Source: Pelagihabitans sp965238025
Lineage (GTDB): Bacteria; Bacteroidota; Bacteroidia; Flavobacteriales; Flavobacteriaceae
NCBI GenBank assembly: GCA_965238025.1
Contig: OZ250162.1
Location: 1,736,001 to 1,800,000, forward strand
Length of the DNA: 64,000 nt
Direction of reading: 5' to 3'
The notes under the pieces are model-generated. The model was not told where the DNA came from and ran no database searches. It was given only the letters and a program-made list of their open reading frames with translations. A program made the translations under genes and the position numbers. Positions 25,783 through 33,404 of the stretch are shown here, one piece after another (position 1 is the stretch's first letter; each line of letters begins with the position of its first letter).

Positions 25783-26106
25783 CCAAAGTAGCCTAACTAC
25801 AACCAAAAAAATAATTTAAACCTAAAGTAATTTGTTATAAACAAATTATAATATCGTCTTCGAACTTTTATCTAGGGCTAAGATAATAAAAAATAAGAAT
25901 AATCTTACTTAAAATGTTGTAAAAACATCAATTACTGTGGTGAAATTCAATATTTGCATTTTTGAAAAGAAGAATAGAAAAGGATTTAAACTTAATTTTA
26001 GAAACGATACTCAATTAAAAAAGCCCTTTTGTAGGAAAGGGCTTTTAATTTCATTAAGATAGTAAATAGGGCAATAAGATTTTTTTAGGGAAATTTAATC
26101 TACTGT
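25783..26106. other. 324-base non-coding stretch with palindrome and terminator
   Basis: No coding frame is supported on either strand. It holds a perfect 9-base-arm palindrome at 25828-25848 (TAATTTGTT-ATA-AACAAATTA), a -7-like CATTTTTG near 25957-25966, and the strong terminator at 26013-26050. A short non-coding transcript ending at that terminator is possible, but no promoter with both elements was found. Confidence 0.4.
26013..26050 (+). terminator. Strong stand-alone terminator hairpin
   Basis: AATTAAAAAAGCCCTTT pairs with AAAGGGCTTTTAATT across a six-base loop. It is about 300 bases downstream of the previous plus-strand gene, which already has its own hairpin, and upstream of minus-strand genes. 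It could work bidirectionally, ending the small minus-strand gene at 26107. Confidence 0.75.
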
Positions 26107-26235
26107 CTAAAGAATGCCAAGGGCTCCAAGAATTAAGGCAACAACAACTGCGAGCAAAATCCCGACCAGTAGTACTACCGTTACTCTTAAAAAACCATTA
26201 AGCAACTTTTCGCTAAAAGTGATTTCCTGTTCCAT
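26107..26235 (-). CDS. 42-residue single-pass membrane peptide
   Basis: A short frame reading MEQEITFSEKLLNGFLRV at the N terminus, then one hydrophobic segment of about 20 residues (VVLLVGILLAVVVALILGAL) and a short end (GIL). The start ATG (26233-26235) is preceded by A/T-rich leader, and the stop lies 57 bases before a strong terminator hairpin (26013-26050). The amphipathic N terminus plus single helix is typical of small regulatory or stress membrane peptides. No family can be named. It stands alone, 155 bases upstream of the sugar porter stop on the same strand. Confidence 0.5.
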   Translation of the reverse strand: MEQEITFSEKLLNGFLRVTVVLLVGILLAVVVALILGALGIL

Positions 26236-26389
26236 AATTATATTATTTACTGTAAATTAATGAATTTTTCTGTTCGATTCTAAATTATACCCAATTATTT
26301 CGACTAAAAGCCCTATTTGTAGTATTTAGACTCGATATACTACCCATTTAATCGATAATTTGTTGGGTGCTAATTATCAGTGAAGTTTG

Positions 26390-27730
26390 TTAAGGGCTTA
26401 ATTTTTTTTCTAATTCTTCCAAGGAAACACCTTTGGTCTCCGGCATCATAAACAGAACAAATAACAATTGTAAGACCATCATTCCTGCAAAAAAGATAAA
26501 TATTGGCCATGGATTATCTTTGAATATACCCTCATCCACATCCAAGAATATAGGGGTAATCAAAGTGATTATCGCGGCAAATACCCAATGGGTTCCTGTA
26601 CCCCAAGATTGCCCATACGCTCTGACTTTATTCGGAAAAATCTCAGAAATAAACACCCAAATAACGGCACCTTGTCCTACCGCATGTGACGCAATAAAGA
26701 TTAAAACAAAAGCCAACAGCAGTGTTGAGCTTGCTCCTGAATAAAAACACCAGCCCACCATGGCAAGACTTATAATATAGCCTATAGATCCTATTTTCAT
26801 TAGCTGCTTTCTACCCCATATATCCAATAATCGTACCCCGACAAATGTGAAAATCAGGTTTACAACACCTATAGATATAGAACTGAACAATGACTCTTGT
26901 GCCGCCAGACCAGCTCGTTCCAAAATTTCCGGGGCGTAGTACAACACAAAATTGATGCCCGACAATTGATTAAAAAATGCAATCAAAAATGCCAATAACA
27001 AAGGGGTTTTGTACTTACCGGAAAACAGATTCTCTTTTGCATTATTGGTGGTGATGGAGTTTTTTATTTCTTCAAGTCTTTGGGCTGCTTTTTCTTTCGA
27101 GGAAAGTGAAACGAGTACATCAAATGCGCTTTTATCTTCTTTTTTTACGATTGCAAGCCATCTTGGGCTATTTGGGATGCTCAGTACCATAATCGTGTAT
27201 AATAGGGCCGGTACAGCCTCTATACCCAGCATCCAACGCCAATCGTTGGCGCCTCCAACACCCTGTAATAGGTAGTTGGATATAAAAGCAATCAAGATGC
27301 CCAATACCAAATTAAATTGGTAAAGTCCGCCCAATTTGCCTCGGTTTTCCGGAGTGGAGATTTCCGATATGTAAATGGGTGCCGCCACTGATGAGGCACC
27401 TACACCCAGCCCGCCGATAAACCTAAAAAAGGAGAATGAATAGGGGTCTGCCGCCAAGGCGGAACCTAGAGCCGATAGGGCATAAAGTACCCCTATCCAA
27501 AACAAAGTCTTTTTTCTGCCCAAAGTATTGCAGGGAATACCGCCTAGCAGGGAGCCGATTACCGTTCCCCAAAGGGCCATTGACATAATAAAGAGACCAT
27601 GAAATAGAGGGGAGGTATCCCATAGTTCTTTAATTGGCAGATTCGCTCCGCTGATAACAACGGTATCAAATCCGAATAGGAAGCCCGAGAGCGCCGCCGT
27701 CATTGAAATACGAAAAAGCCTGGAGTTCAT
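26390..27730 (-). CDS. Sugar porter (MFS) family transporter
   Basis: A 446-residue inner-membrane protein with the twelve-helix MFS layout and sugar-porter motifs: GFLFGFDTVVISGA in helix 1, NTLGRKKTLF after helix 2, a PESPR-like segment read here as IPNSPRWLAI, the DIWGRKQLMK loop and the C-terminal MPETKGVSLEELE. It would import a hexose or pentose with protons. QLSGINFVLYYAPEIL in helix 7 is the substrate-binding QQxSGxNxxxYY segment. No sugar-catabolic gene is adjacent, so the substrate cannot be named. The small lipoprotein gene upstream on the same strand is 57 bases away. Confidence 0.92.
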   Translation of the reverse strand: MNSRLFRISMTAALSGFLFGFDTVVISGANLPIKELWDTSPLFHGLFIMSMALWGTVIGSLLGGIPCNTLGRKKTLFWIGVLYALSALGSALAADPYSFSFFRFIGGLGVGASSVAAPIYISEISTPENRGKLGGLYQFNLVLGILIAFISNYLLQGVGGANDWRWMLGIEAVPALLYTIMVLSIPNSPRWLAIVKKEDKSAFDVLVSLSSKEKAAQRLEEIKNSITTNNAKENLFSGKYKTPLLLAFLIAFFNQLSGINFVLYYAPEILERAGLAAQESLFSSISIGVVNLIFTFVGVRLLDIWGRKQLMKIGSIGYIISLAMVGWCFYSGASSTLLLAFVLIFIASHAVGQGAVIWVFISEIFPNKVRAYGQSWGTGTHWVFAAIITLITPIFLDVDEGIFKDNPWPIFIFFAGMMVLQLLFVLFMMPETKGVSLEELEKKLSP

Positions 27731-27787
27731 GAGGTCGATTATTTTGGCTTGCTAAAGCTAACTAAAATAACCTAAGAGGACCATTAA

Positions 27788-28012
27788 TCAAGCCTGTACA
27801 GGTTTTAGGGTGTCCAAATCCTTGGATTTAGGTTTCTTTTGACGCATTTCCAAAAGGGAATCGCGTTGTTCGCGAAGCTTTTGAAACTCGACATCATCAA
27901 AGGTGTCGCCTGGCACCTTTTTAGGCTGCACAGATTGTTTGTCCGCAGTAAAGAAGTTACAGGAACAGAGCAAGCAGATCATAAAGAGAGTTATTAAGTG
28001 GGGCAAACGCAT
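27788..28012 (-). CDS. Small lipoprotein of unknown function
   Basis: A 74-residue protein with a lipoprotein signal peptide (lipobox LLCSC; the last C at ~18 would be acylated) followed by a polar, charged tail (VEFQKLREQRDSLLEMRQKK) likely to be helical. It has no recognisable domain. It sits 42 bases downstream of the Kdo transferase gene on the same strand and 57 bases upstream of the sugar porter, so it may be transcribed with either. Confidence 0.55.
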   Translation of the reverse strand: MRLPHLITLFMICLLCSCNFFTADKQSVQPKKVPGDTFDDVEFQKLREQRDSLLEMRQKKPKSKDLDTLKPVQA

Positions 28013-28054
28013 AACCGTACTTTAAGAATTTGAAGTTATCCTAAGATAAACTCA

Positions 28055-29290
28055 TTAGATTAATGTACGGATGTATTGTATAATTTGGATGCTTGCACCT
28101 TTATTTTTTGCAATATAAGCGGCATTAATCGACCCGGTTTCTTTTCTAAATTCAGGATTGTCGAGCAATCGCCTCATCAGTTCTTCAAAACTCCATTTGT
28201 CAGCTATGGGTAAAATACCTTTTTGAACGACCAATTCTTCAGCCTCTTGAAAACCCCTATAATTGGGTCCGATGATTACGGGAATTCCAAAAACGGCCGG
28301 TTCCAAGGTATTGTGCAAACCTGTAACAAATCCACCACCCACATAGGCAAAATCGGCATAGCTATAAATTTTGGTTAGAAGGCCAATGTGGTCAATGATC
28401 AGCACATCAATATTGCCAAGGTCTGTGCTTTCGTGTTTTGAATATAAAGCTGTCTTTTTGGTAATTGCACCCGCCAACCCCAAGATCTTTTCGGTTTGTA
28501 TAGTATGAGGTGCCAAAACAAATTTTAGATACCTGGGAGTATTGTTAATGTAGTCTATCAGGATTGCCTCATCTTCGGGCCAGGTACTTCCCGCAACAAA
28601 ACAATAACTACCTTTTTTAAAGGTCTCCATAAAATCAAGGGAATTGTCACGTTCCAATATTTCCGAAACCCTATCCAAGCGGGTGTCGCCGCAAGCAGTT
28701 ATCTCGTTAATGCCTATTGATTTCAATAGTTCTGCAGAAATAGTATTCTGTACAAAATAATGAGAGAAAGAACTGAGGGCTTTTCTCATGAAACCGCCAT
28801 AACCCTTAAAATAAATTTGCTTTTTATTGAATATGGCCGATATAAGGACAGCAGGAATTCCTCTTTTTTTCAGTTCCATCAAGTAGTTGGGCCAAATCTC
28901 GTATTTCACGAAAATGGCCAAGGATGGATGCACAACATCCAGAAATTCGGTAACATTTTTTTGAGAATCCATTGGTAAGTAAGTCACTGCATCGGCTACC
29001 AGGGTATTTTTTTTTACCTCGTAGCCCGAAGGGGAAAAGAAAGTGACCAGAATTTTATAAGAAGGATAATCGGTCTTTAGTTTTTCGATTACCGGGAGTC
29101 CCTGTTCAAATTCACCCAAGGAGGCTACATGAACCCAAATGGTGCGATCTTCTTCTGAAATACGCTCTCTCAAGATGCCAAATGCTTGCTTTCTGCCCGT
29201 AACGAACAGTTTTATTTTCGAGTGAAAAAGCGCCACAATTTTCAAGTGGAACCAGGAAATCTGTACAATCAGATTATAAAGGAAATACAC
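28055..29290 (-). CDS. waaA: 3-deoxy-D-manno-octulosonic acid (Kdo) transferase
   Basis: Transfers Kdo from CMP-Kdo to lipid A at the inner-membrane face, part of LPS core synthesis. It has 411 residues, close to family length. The N-terminal membrane-associated helix is followed by the GT-B N-domain (VHVASLGEFEQGLPVIEKLK, FFSPSGYE) and C-domain with GSTWPEDEAIL and YVGGGFVTGLHNTLEPAVFGIPVIIGP, all hallmark segments of WaaA. Its start is divergent from the DegT aminotransferase gene, with only about 90 bases between the two start codons. Confidence 0.93.
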   Translation of the reverse strand: MYFLYNLIVQISWFHLKIVALFHSKIKLFVTGRKQAFGILRERISEEDRTIWVHVASLGEFEQGLPVIEKLKTDYPSYKILVTFFSPSGYEVKKNTLVADAVTYLPMDSQKNVTEFLDVVHPSLAIFVKYEIWPNYLMELKKRGIPAVLISAIFNKKQIYFKGYGGFMRKALSSFSHYFVQNTISAELLKSIGINEITACGDTRLDRVSEILERDNSLDFMETFKKGSYCFVAGSTWPEDEAILIDYINNTPRYLKFVLAPHTIQTEKILGLAGAITKKTALYSKHESTDLGNIDVLIIDHIGLLTKIYSYADFAYVGGGFVTGLHNTLEPAVFGIPVIIGPNYRGFQEAEELVVQKGILPIADKWSFEELMRRLLDNPEFRKETGSINAAYIAKNKGASIQIIQYIRTLI

Positions 29291-29350
29291 GCTATGATGA
29301 TTTTGCCGCTAAATTACGGTTCTTTAAAGAAATGATTGTCGGTGGTTTCG

Positions 29351-29358
29351 TATTTTTG
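29351..29358 (+). promoter_or_regulatory. Candidate -7 box (TATTTTTG) of the DegT aminotransferase gene
   Basis: TATTTTTG matches TAnnTTTG exactly and lies 24 bases upstream of the ATG at 29383. If used, transcription starts near 29365, so the earlier in-frame ATG at 29332 could not be translated from this message. No -33 TTG at ideal spacing was seen. Confidence 0.45.
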
Positions 29359-29382
29359 CCGGGACAAAATAAACCTGTAACG

Positions 29383-30537
29383 ATGAGGAAAATACAGATG
29401 GTAGATCTTGGTGGACAATACCAAGGTATTAAGGAACAAGTAAATTCGGCGATTGCTGGGATTATGGAAACCTCGGCCTTTATAAATGGCCCCGAGGTAA
29501 GGGCTTTTCAGAAAGAATTGGAAGCCTATTTAGGCGTTAAGCATGTAATACCCTGTGGCAACGGCACCGACGCCCTCCAAATTGCCATGATGGGTCTCGG
29601 TCTAAAACCTGGGGATGAGGTCATTACAGCAGATTTCACTTTTGCCGCTACGGTCGAGGTAATCGCGTTGTTGCAACTTACTCCAGTTTTGGTAGATGTT
29701 GAGCCCGATACCTTTAATATTGATGTTGCGGCTGTCGAAAATGCCATAACACCAAAAACCAAGGCAATCGTTCCTGTGCATTTGTTTGGGCAATGCGCCA
29801 ATATGGATGCCATTCTTGCACTAGCCAAAAAGCATAATTTATATGTTATAGAGGACAATGCCCAGGCGATTGGTGCAAACCACAAGTTTGAGGACGGCCG
29901 CAAGCAAAAAGCTGGAACCATTGGCCATGTGGGTTCAACCTCATTTTTCCCATCAAAAAATTTAGGGGCCTATGGCGACGGAGGAGCTATTTTCACCAAT
30001 GATGATGACTTGGCCCATACCCTAAGGGGAATGGTAAACCACGGAATGTATGTGCGTTATCACCATGATGTAGTTGGGGTAAACTCAAGATTGGATTCCA
30101 TTCAGGCAGCGGTTCTACGTGCCAAATTACCAAAGTTGGACGCGTATTGTGACAGCCGCCGGGAAGCAGCTAAAAAATATTCCAAAGCCTTTGAAGGACA
30201 CTCGAATATTGTAGTTCCTAAAACGGTAAATGGTTGTGATGGTATTTGCGATGATTGCGATTGCCACGTCTTTCATCAGTACACTTTGAAGATTACCAAC
30301 GGAAAACGAGATGATTTGGTGAAACATCTAAATGAAAACGGTATTCCATGTGGGGTGTATTATCCAATTCCGTTACACAGGCAAAAAGCCTATTTGGATG
30401 ATCGCTATAACGAGGCCGATTTTCCGGTTACCAATCAATTGGTTAAAGAAGTTATTTCATTGCCGATGCATACCGAGCTTGACGATGAGCAGATCGACTA
30501 TATTACTGCTACGGTCATCGGTTTTGTAAACGGTTGA
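29383..30537 (+). CDS. DegT/DnrJ/EryC1/StrS-family sugar aminotransferase
   Basis: PLP-dependent aminotransferase acting on a nucleotide-linked keto-sugar for surface polysaccharide. I start it at ATG 29383 (384 residues), because family members begin MRKIQMVDLxxQY and a -7 box falls between this codon and the ATG at 29332. GNGTDALQIAMMGLGLKPGDEV, FTFAATVEVI, IEDNAQAIGA and the Schiff-base lysine K192 in FFPSKNLGAYGDGGA are present. An unusual cysteine cluster, C285-x3-C289-xx-C292-x-C294-H295, precedes FHQYTLKI and may bind metal. The galE gene follows 49 bases downstream and would supply UDP-sugars. Confidence 0.88.
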   Translation: MRKIQMVDLGGQYQGIKEQVNSAIAGIMETSAFINGPEVRAFQKELEAYLGVKHVIPCGNGTDALQIAMMGLGLKPGDEVITADFTFAATVEVIALLQLTPVLVDVEPDTFNIDVAAVENAITPKTKAIVPVHLFGQCANMDAILALAKKHNLYVIEDNAQAIGANHKFEDGRKQKAGTIGHVGSTSFFPSKNLGAYGDGGAIFTNDDDLAHTLRGMVNHGMYVRYHHDVVGVNSRLDSIQAAVLRAKLPKLDAYCDSRREAAKKYSKAFEGHSNIVVPKTVNGCDGICDDCDCHVFHQYTLKITNGKRDDLVKHLNENGIPCGVYYPIPLHRQKAYLDDRYNEADFPVTNQLVKEVISLPMHTELDDEQIDYITATVIGFVNG

Positions 30538-30586
30538 TGTGTAATAAGCTTAATTTTACAGGCTTTACACTTAAAATTTAACATTT

Positions 30587-31603
30587 ATGAAGGTTCTCGT
30601 TACCGGAGGTCTCGGATTTATTGGATCGCATACCGTTGTAGAATTACAAAACGAAGGTTTTGAAGTGGTCATTATTGACGATTGCTCAAATGCGGACGAA
30701 AAGGTTCTTGATGGAATCATGGCCATTACAGGAAAACGCCCCATTTTTGAAAAATTCGATTTAAAGGAAAAATCAAAAGTTGAGGATTTCTTCACAAGAC
30801 ATAAGGATGTTTCCGGGGTAATCCACTTTGCCGCATCAAAAGCTGTAGGCGAGAGTGTTGAAAAGCCCTTGCTTTATTACGAGAACAACATAGGTACTCT
30901 GGTTTACATTCTTAAAGAACTATGTAAAAAGACAAAGGCGAGTTTCATTTTTAGCTCTTCTTGTACGGTATACGGGCAGGCAGATGAAATGCCCATAACA
31001 GAGGACGCTCCGGTGAAAATGGCAGAATCACCCTATGGCAATACCAAACAAATGGGAGAGGAAATTATTTTTGATACGTGCAAGGTCAATCCTGGTTTGA
31101 ACGCGATTGCCTTGCGATATTTCAACCCTATGGGCGCGCACCCCAGCGCTGAAATCGGGGAATTGCCTATAGGTGTCCCTCAAAATTTGGTGCCCTTTAT
31201 TACCCAAACAGGAATTGGAATGCGGGAAGAACTTTCCGTTTTTGGGGATGATTATCCAACTCAAGATGGTACCTGCATCAGGGACTATATTTATGTCGTA
31301 GACCTGGCAAAGGCACATGTAGTTGGTTTAAAACGTCTTCTCGAAGGGGAAAATTCCGAAAACTATGAAGTATTCAACATTGGTACAGGAAAGGGTAGTT
31401 CGGTTTTAGAGGTAATTCAAAGTTTTGAACGGGCTTCGGGAGAAAAATTAAAGTATAAAATAGTAGCTAGACGTGCTGGCGATATAACGGAAGCCTATGC
31501 CGATACAACAAAAGCCAACACGATTTTAGGTTGGAAATCTGAATATAGCTTATATCAGGCCATGAAATCTGCCTGGGACTGGGAGCAAAAAATCAGAAAA
31601 TAG
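30587..31603 (+). CDS. galE: UDP-glucose 4-epimerase
   Basis: Interconverts UDP-glucose and UDP-galactose (some homologues also the N-acetyl forms). It has 338 residues, typical of GalE. The NAD-binding motif is VTGGLGFIGSHT (residues 5-16). The catalytic Y150-x-x-x-K154 (SPYGNTKQMGEE) and SSSCTVYG are present, with the Ser in its usual place. The C-terminal GALACTOSE/NDP-sugar segment includes YIYVVDLAKAHV. It follows the DegT aminotransferase gene and is ended by a strong hairpin at 31633-31663. Confidence 0.95.
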   Translation: MKVLVTGGLGFIGSHTVVELQNEGFEVVIIDDCSNADEKVLDGIMAITGKRPIFEKFDLKEKSKVEDFFTRHKDVSGVIHFAASKAVGESVEKPLLYYENNIGTLVYILKELCKKTKASFIFSSSCTVYGQADEMPITEDAPVKMAESPYGNTKQMGEEIIFDTCKVNPGLNAIALRYFNPMGAHPSAEIGELPIGVPQNLVPFITQTGIGMREELSVFGDDYPTQDGTCIRDYIYVVDLAKAHVVGLKRLLEGENSENYEVFNIGTGKGSSVLEVIQSFERASGEKLKYKIVARRAGDITEAYADTTKANTILGWKSEYSLYQAMKSAWDWEQKIRK

Positions 31604-31632
31604 GAAACATCTCTTTTATAAGATTTTAAGGA

Positions 31633-31663
31633 CTAGGGGAAATATTGCTTATATTTCCCCTAG
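31633..31663 (+). terminator. Terminator between galE and the amidohydrolase gene
   Basis: CTAGGGGAAATAT (31633-31645) pairs perfectly with ATATTTCCCCTAG (31651-31663) across the loop TGCTT. The following bases are TTATATTT, a weak T tract. The structure ends only 24 bases before the next ATG at 31687. Confidence 0.75.
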
Positions 31664-31686
31664 TTATATTTAAAGACCTACCTAAA

Positions 31687-32961
31687 ATGAAAAAACTACT
31701 CCTAGTCCTTACTACATTTGGGGCATTAATTGCATCAGCCCAAACCACCTATCTCCAATGCGGAAGCATTGTTGACACGGAAACCGGAAAAATCCTGAAG
31801 GAGAAAACAATTGTTGTTTCCGGAAGTACCATTAAAAGTGTGGAGGACGGATTTGTAAGCGGTAACGAAGAAGACCAACTTATCGACCTTAAAGATAAGG
31901 TAGTATTGCCCGGATTTATAGATATGCATGTGCATATAGAGGGGGAATCGAGCCCCACGCGATATTTGGAACGTTTTACCAAGAACCCAGCCGATGTTGC
32001 TATACAAGCTACCGTCTACGCTGAGCGTACCCTTATGGCTGGTTTTACGACCGTACGTGATTTGGGAGGCTCAGGGGTTAACATTGCCCTCCGAAATGCC
32101 ATTAACCGCGGGGTTGTAAAGGGGCCACGTATTTTCACAGCGGGCAAAACAATTGCCTCTACCGGTGGTCATGGTGACCCGACAAACGGCATGCGGGAAG
32201 ATTTAAGGGGTGATCCAGGACCAAAAGAAGGGGTGGTCAATTCGCCTGAGGATGGAAAAAAGGCGGTTCGCCAACGTTATAAAGATGGGTCGGATGTTAT
32301 AAAGATTACCGCCACCGGAGGGGTGATGAGCGTGGCTAAAAATGGTCAAAACCCACAGTTCACCATTGATGAGATTCAGGCGATTACAGCAACAGCCAAA
32401 GACTACGGAATGCTCACCGCAGCCCATGCACATGGCGATGAAGGAATGCGCCGTGCTGTAGTAGGGGGAATAAAAACAATTGAGCACGGCACCTTAATGA
32501 GTGAAGAAACCATGGATTTAATGGTGAAACACAATACGTTTTTGGTGCCCACCATATCCGCAGGGAAAGCCGCGGCAAGAATGGCCGATATACCCGGGTT
32601 TTTGCCCCCCGTTGTCGCGAAAAAAGCTCGGGAAATAGGCCCTGTGAGCCAGGTAACTTTTGGGAAGGCCTATAAGAAAGGCGTACCGATTGCCTTTGGT
32701 ACCGATGCAGGTGTTTCCCCACACGGCGATAATGGTAAGGAATTCCGTTTTATGCACGAGGCAGGTATGCCTATTATGAGAACGATACAGGCCGCAACAG
32801 TGGTCAATGCCGATCTTTTAGATATGGGTAAGGAGTTAGGGCAGCTAAAAGCAGGTTTTATAGCAGACATCGTAGCGGTTGATGAGGATCCGACCAAGAA
32901 TGTATCGACTCTGGAACATGTTGTTTTTGTTATGAAAGATGGAGTTGTATATAAAAAGTAA
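31687..32961 (+). CDS. Secreted amidohydrolase (imidazolonepropionase-like)
   Basis: A metal-dependent hydrolase of the amidohydrolase superfamily, exported. I start at ATG 31687 (424 residues), which gives a clean signal peptide ending IASAQ; the ATG at 31645 lies inside the galE terminator hairpin. Metal ligands are in order: H81-V-H83 (PGFIDMHVHIEG), a likely bridging lysine in DVIKITATGGV, AHAHGDEGMRRAV, IEHGTLM and D in GTDAGVSPHG. Related enzymes are Xaa-Pro and Xaa-Arg dipeptidases and imidazolonepropionase homologues of prolidase type. The substrate cannot be named. Confidence 0.9.
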   Translation: MKKLLLVLTTFGALIASAQTTYLQCGSIVDTETGKILKEKTIVVSGSTIKSVEDGFVSGNEEDQLIDLKDKVVLPGFIDMHVHIEGESSPTRYLERFTKNPADVAIQATVYAERTLMAGFTTVRDLGGSGVNIALRNAINRGVVKGPRIFTAGKTIASTGGHGDPTNGMREDLRGDPGPKEGVVNSPEDGKKAVRQRYKDGSDVIKITATGGVMSVAKNGQNPQFTIDEIQAITATAKDYGMLTAAHAHGDEGMRRAVVGGIKTIEHGTLMSEETMDLMVKHNTFLVPTISAGKAAARMADIPGFLPPVVAKKAREIGPVSQVTFGKAYKKGVPIAFGTDAGVSPHGDNGKEFRFMHEAGMPIMRTIQAATVVNADLLDMGKELGQLKAGFIADIVAVDEDPTKNVSTLEHVVFVMKDGVVYKK

Positions 32962-33033
32962 AACTTTGGTATAAGGAAGGCGGAAAATCTTGATGTTCAT
33001 GACCCAAATCGTTTTGCATATCGTAAGTATGAT

Positions 33034-33390
33034 ATGACATTTAATTTTTCCGATAGCAAATCTCTTCTTCAAAATGCCGTAGAAGAAAAATTGTATGATA
33101 AATTGGTCACGCAATTGGACAAAGATTTTGTTCTGGCCAATATCTTTTTTGACCTACCCAAAGGTATTTCCGCCGACGCGCTCGAAAAGACCCTTCACGA
33201 AAAGATTTATGTACTGCTGATGGAGAAGTTTACCGAATACCTGAATCTCCTTTATGTAGTTGATGTTCCAGAAAAATCCTTTAAGAAAATTAAGGTAACG
33301 GATACGGTGGAAGTGGCCGAGCAGGTATCTTTTTTGATTCTGTTGCGGGAACTGCAAAAAGTATGGTTAAAACAAAAATATAGCGTTTGA
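33034..33390 (+). CDS. Conserved-looking hypothetical protein, 118 residues
   Basis: Not recognised. A cytoplasmic protein without signal peptide, predominantly helical (LLQNAVEEKLYDKLVTQLDKDF, EKTLHEKIYVLLMEKFTEYLNLLY, VAEQVSFLILLRELQKVWL). No metal or catalytic motif is visible. Coding quality is supported by length, by the lack of any competing frame and by amino-acid composition in keeping with neighbouring genes. It is convergent with the PhoX-like gene, with only 14 bases between stops and no terminator hairpin seen. Confidence 0.5.
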   Translation: MTFNFSDSKSLLQNAVEEKLYDKLVTQLDKDFVLANIFFDLPKGISADALEKTLHEKIYVLLMEKFTEYLNLLYVVDVPEKSFKKIKVTDTVEVAEQVSFLILLRELQKVWLKQKYSV

Positions 33391-33404
33391 TGTTCATGCA
33401 ATAG

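Noticed and set aside
29332..29382. Upstream in-frame ATG for the DegT aminotransferase
   Set aside because: Family members start at MRKIQMVDL, and a TATTTTTG -7 box lies between the two ATGs, so the start was moved to 29383.
31645..31686. Upstream ATG for the amidohydrolase
   Set aside because: It lies inside the galE terminator hairpin and would put 14 residues ahead of a clean signal peptide.
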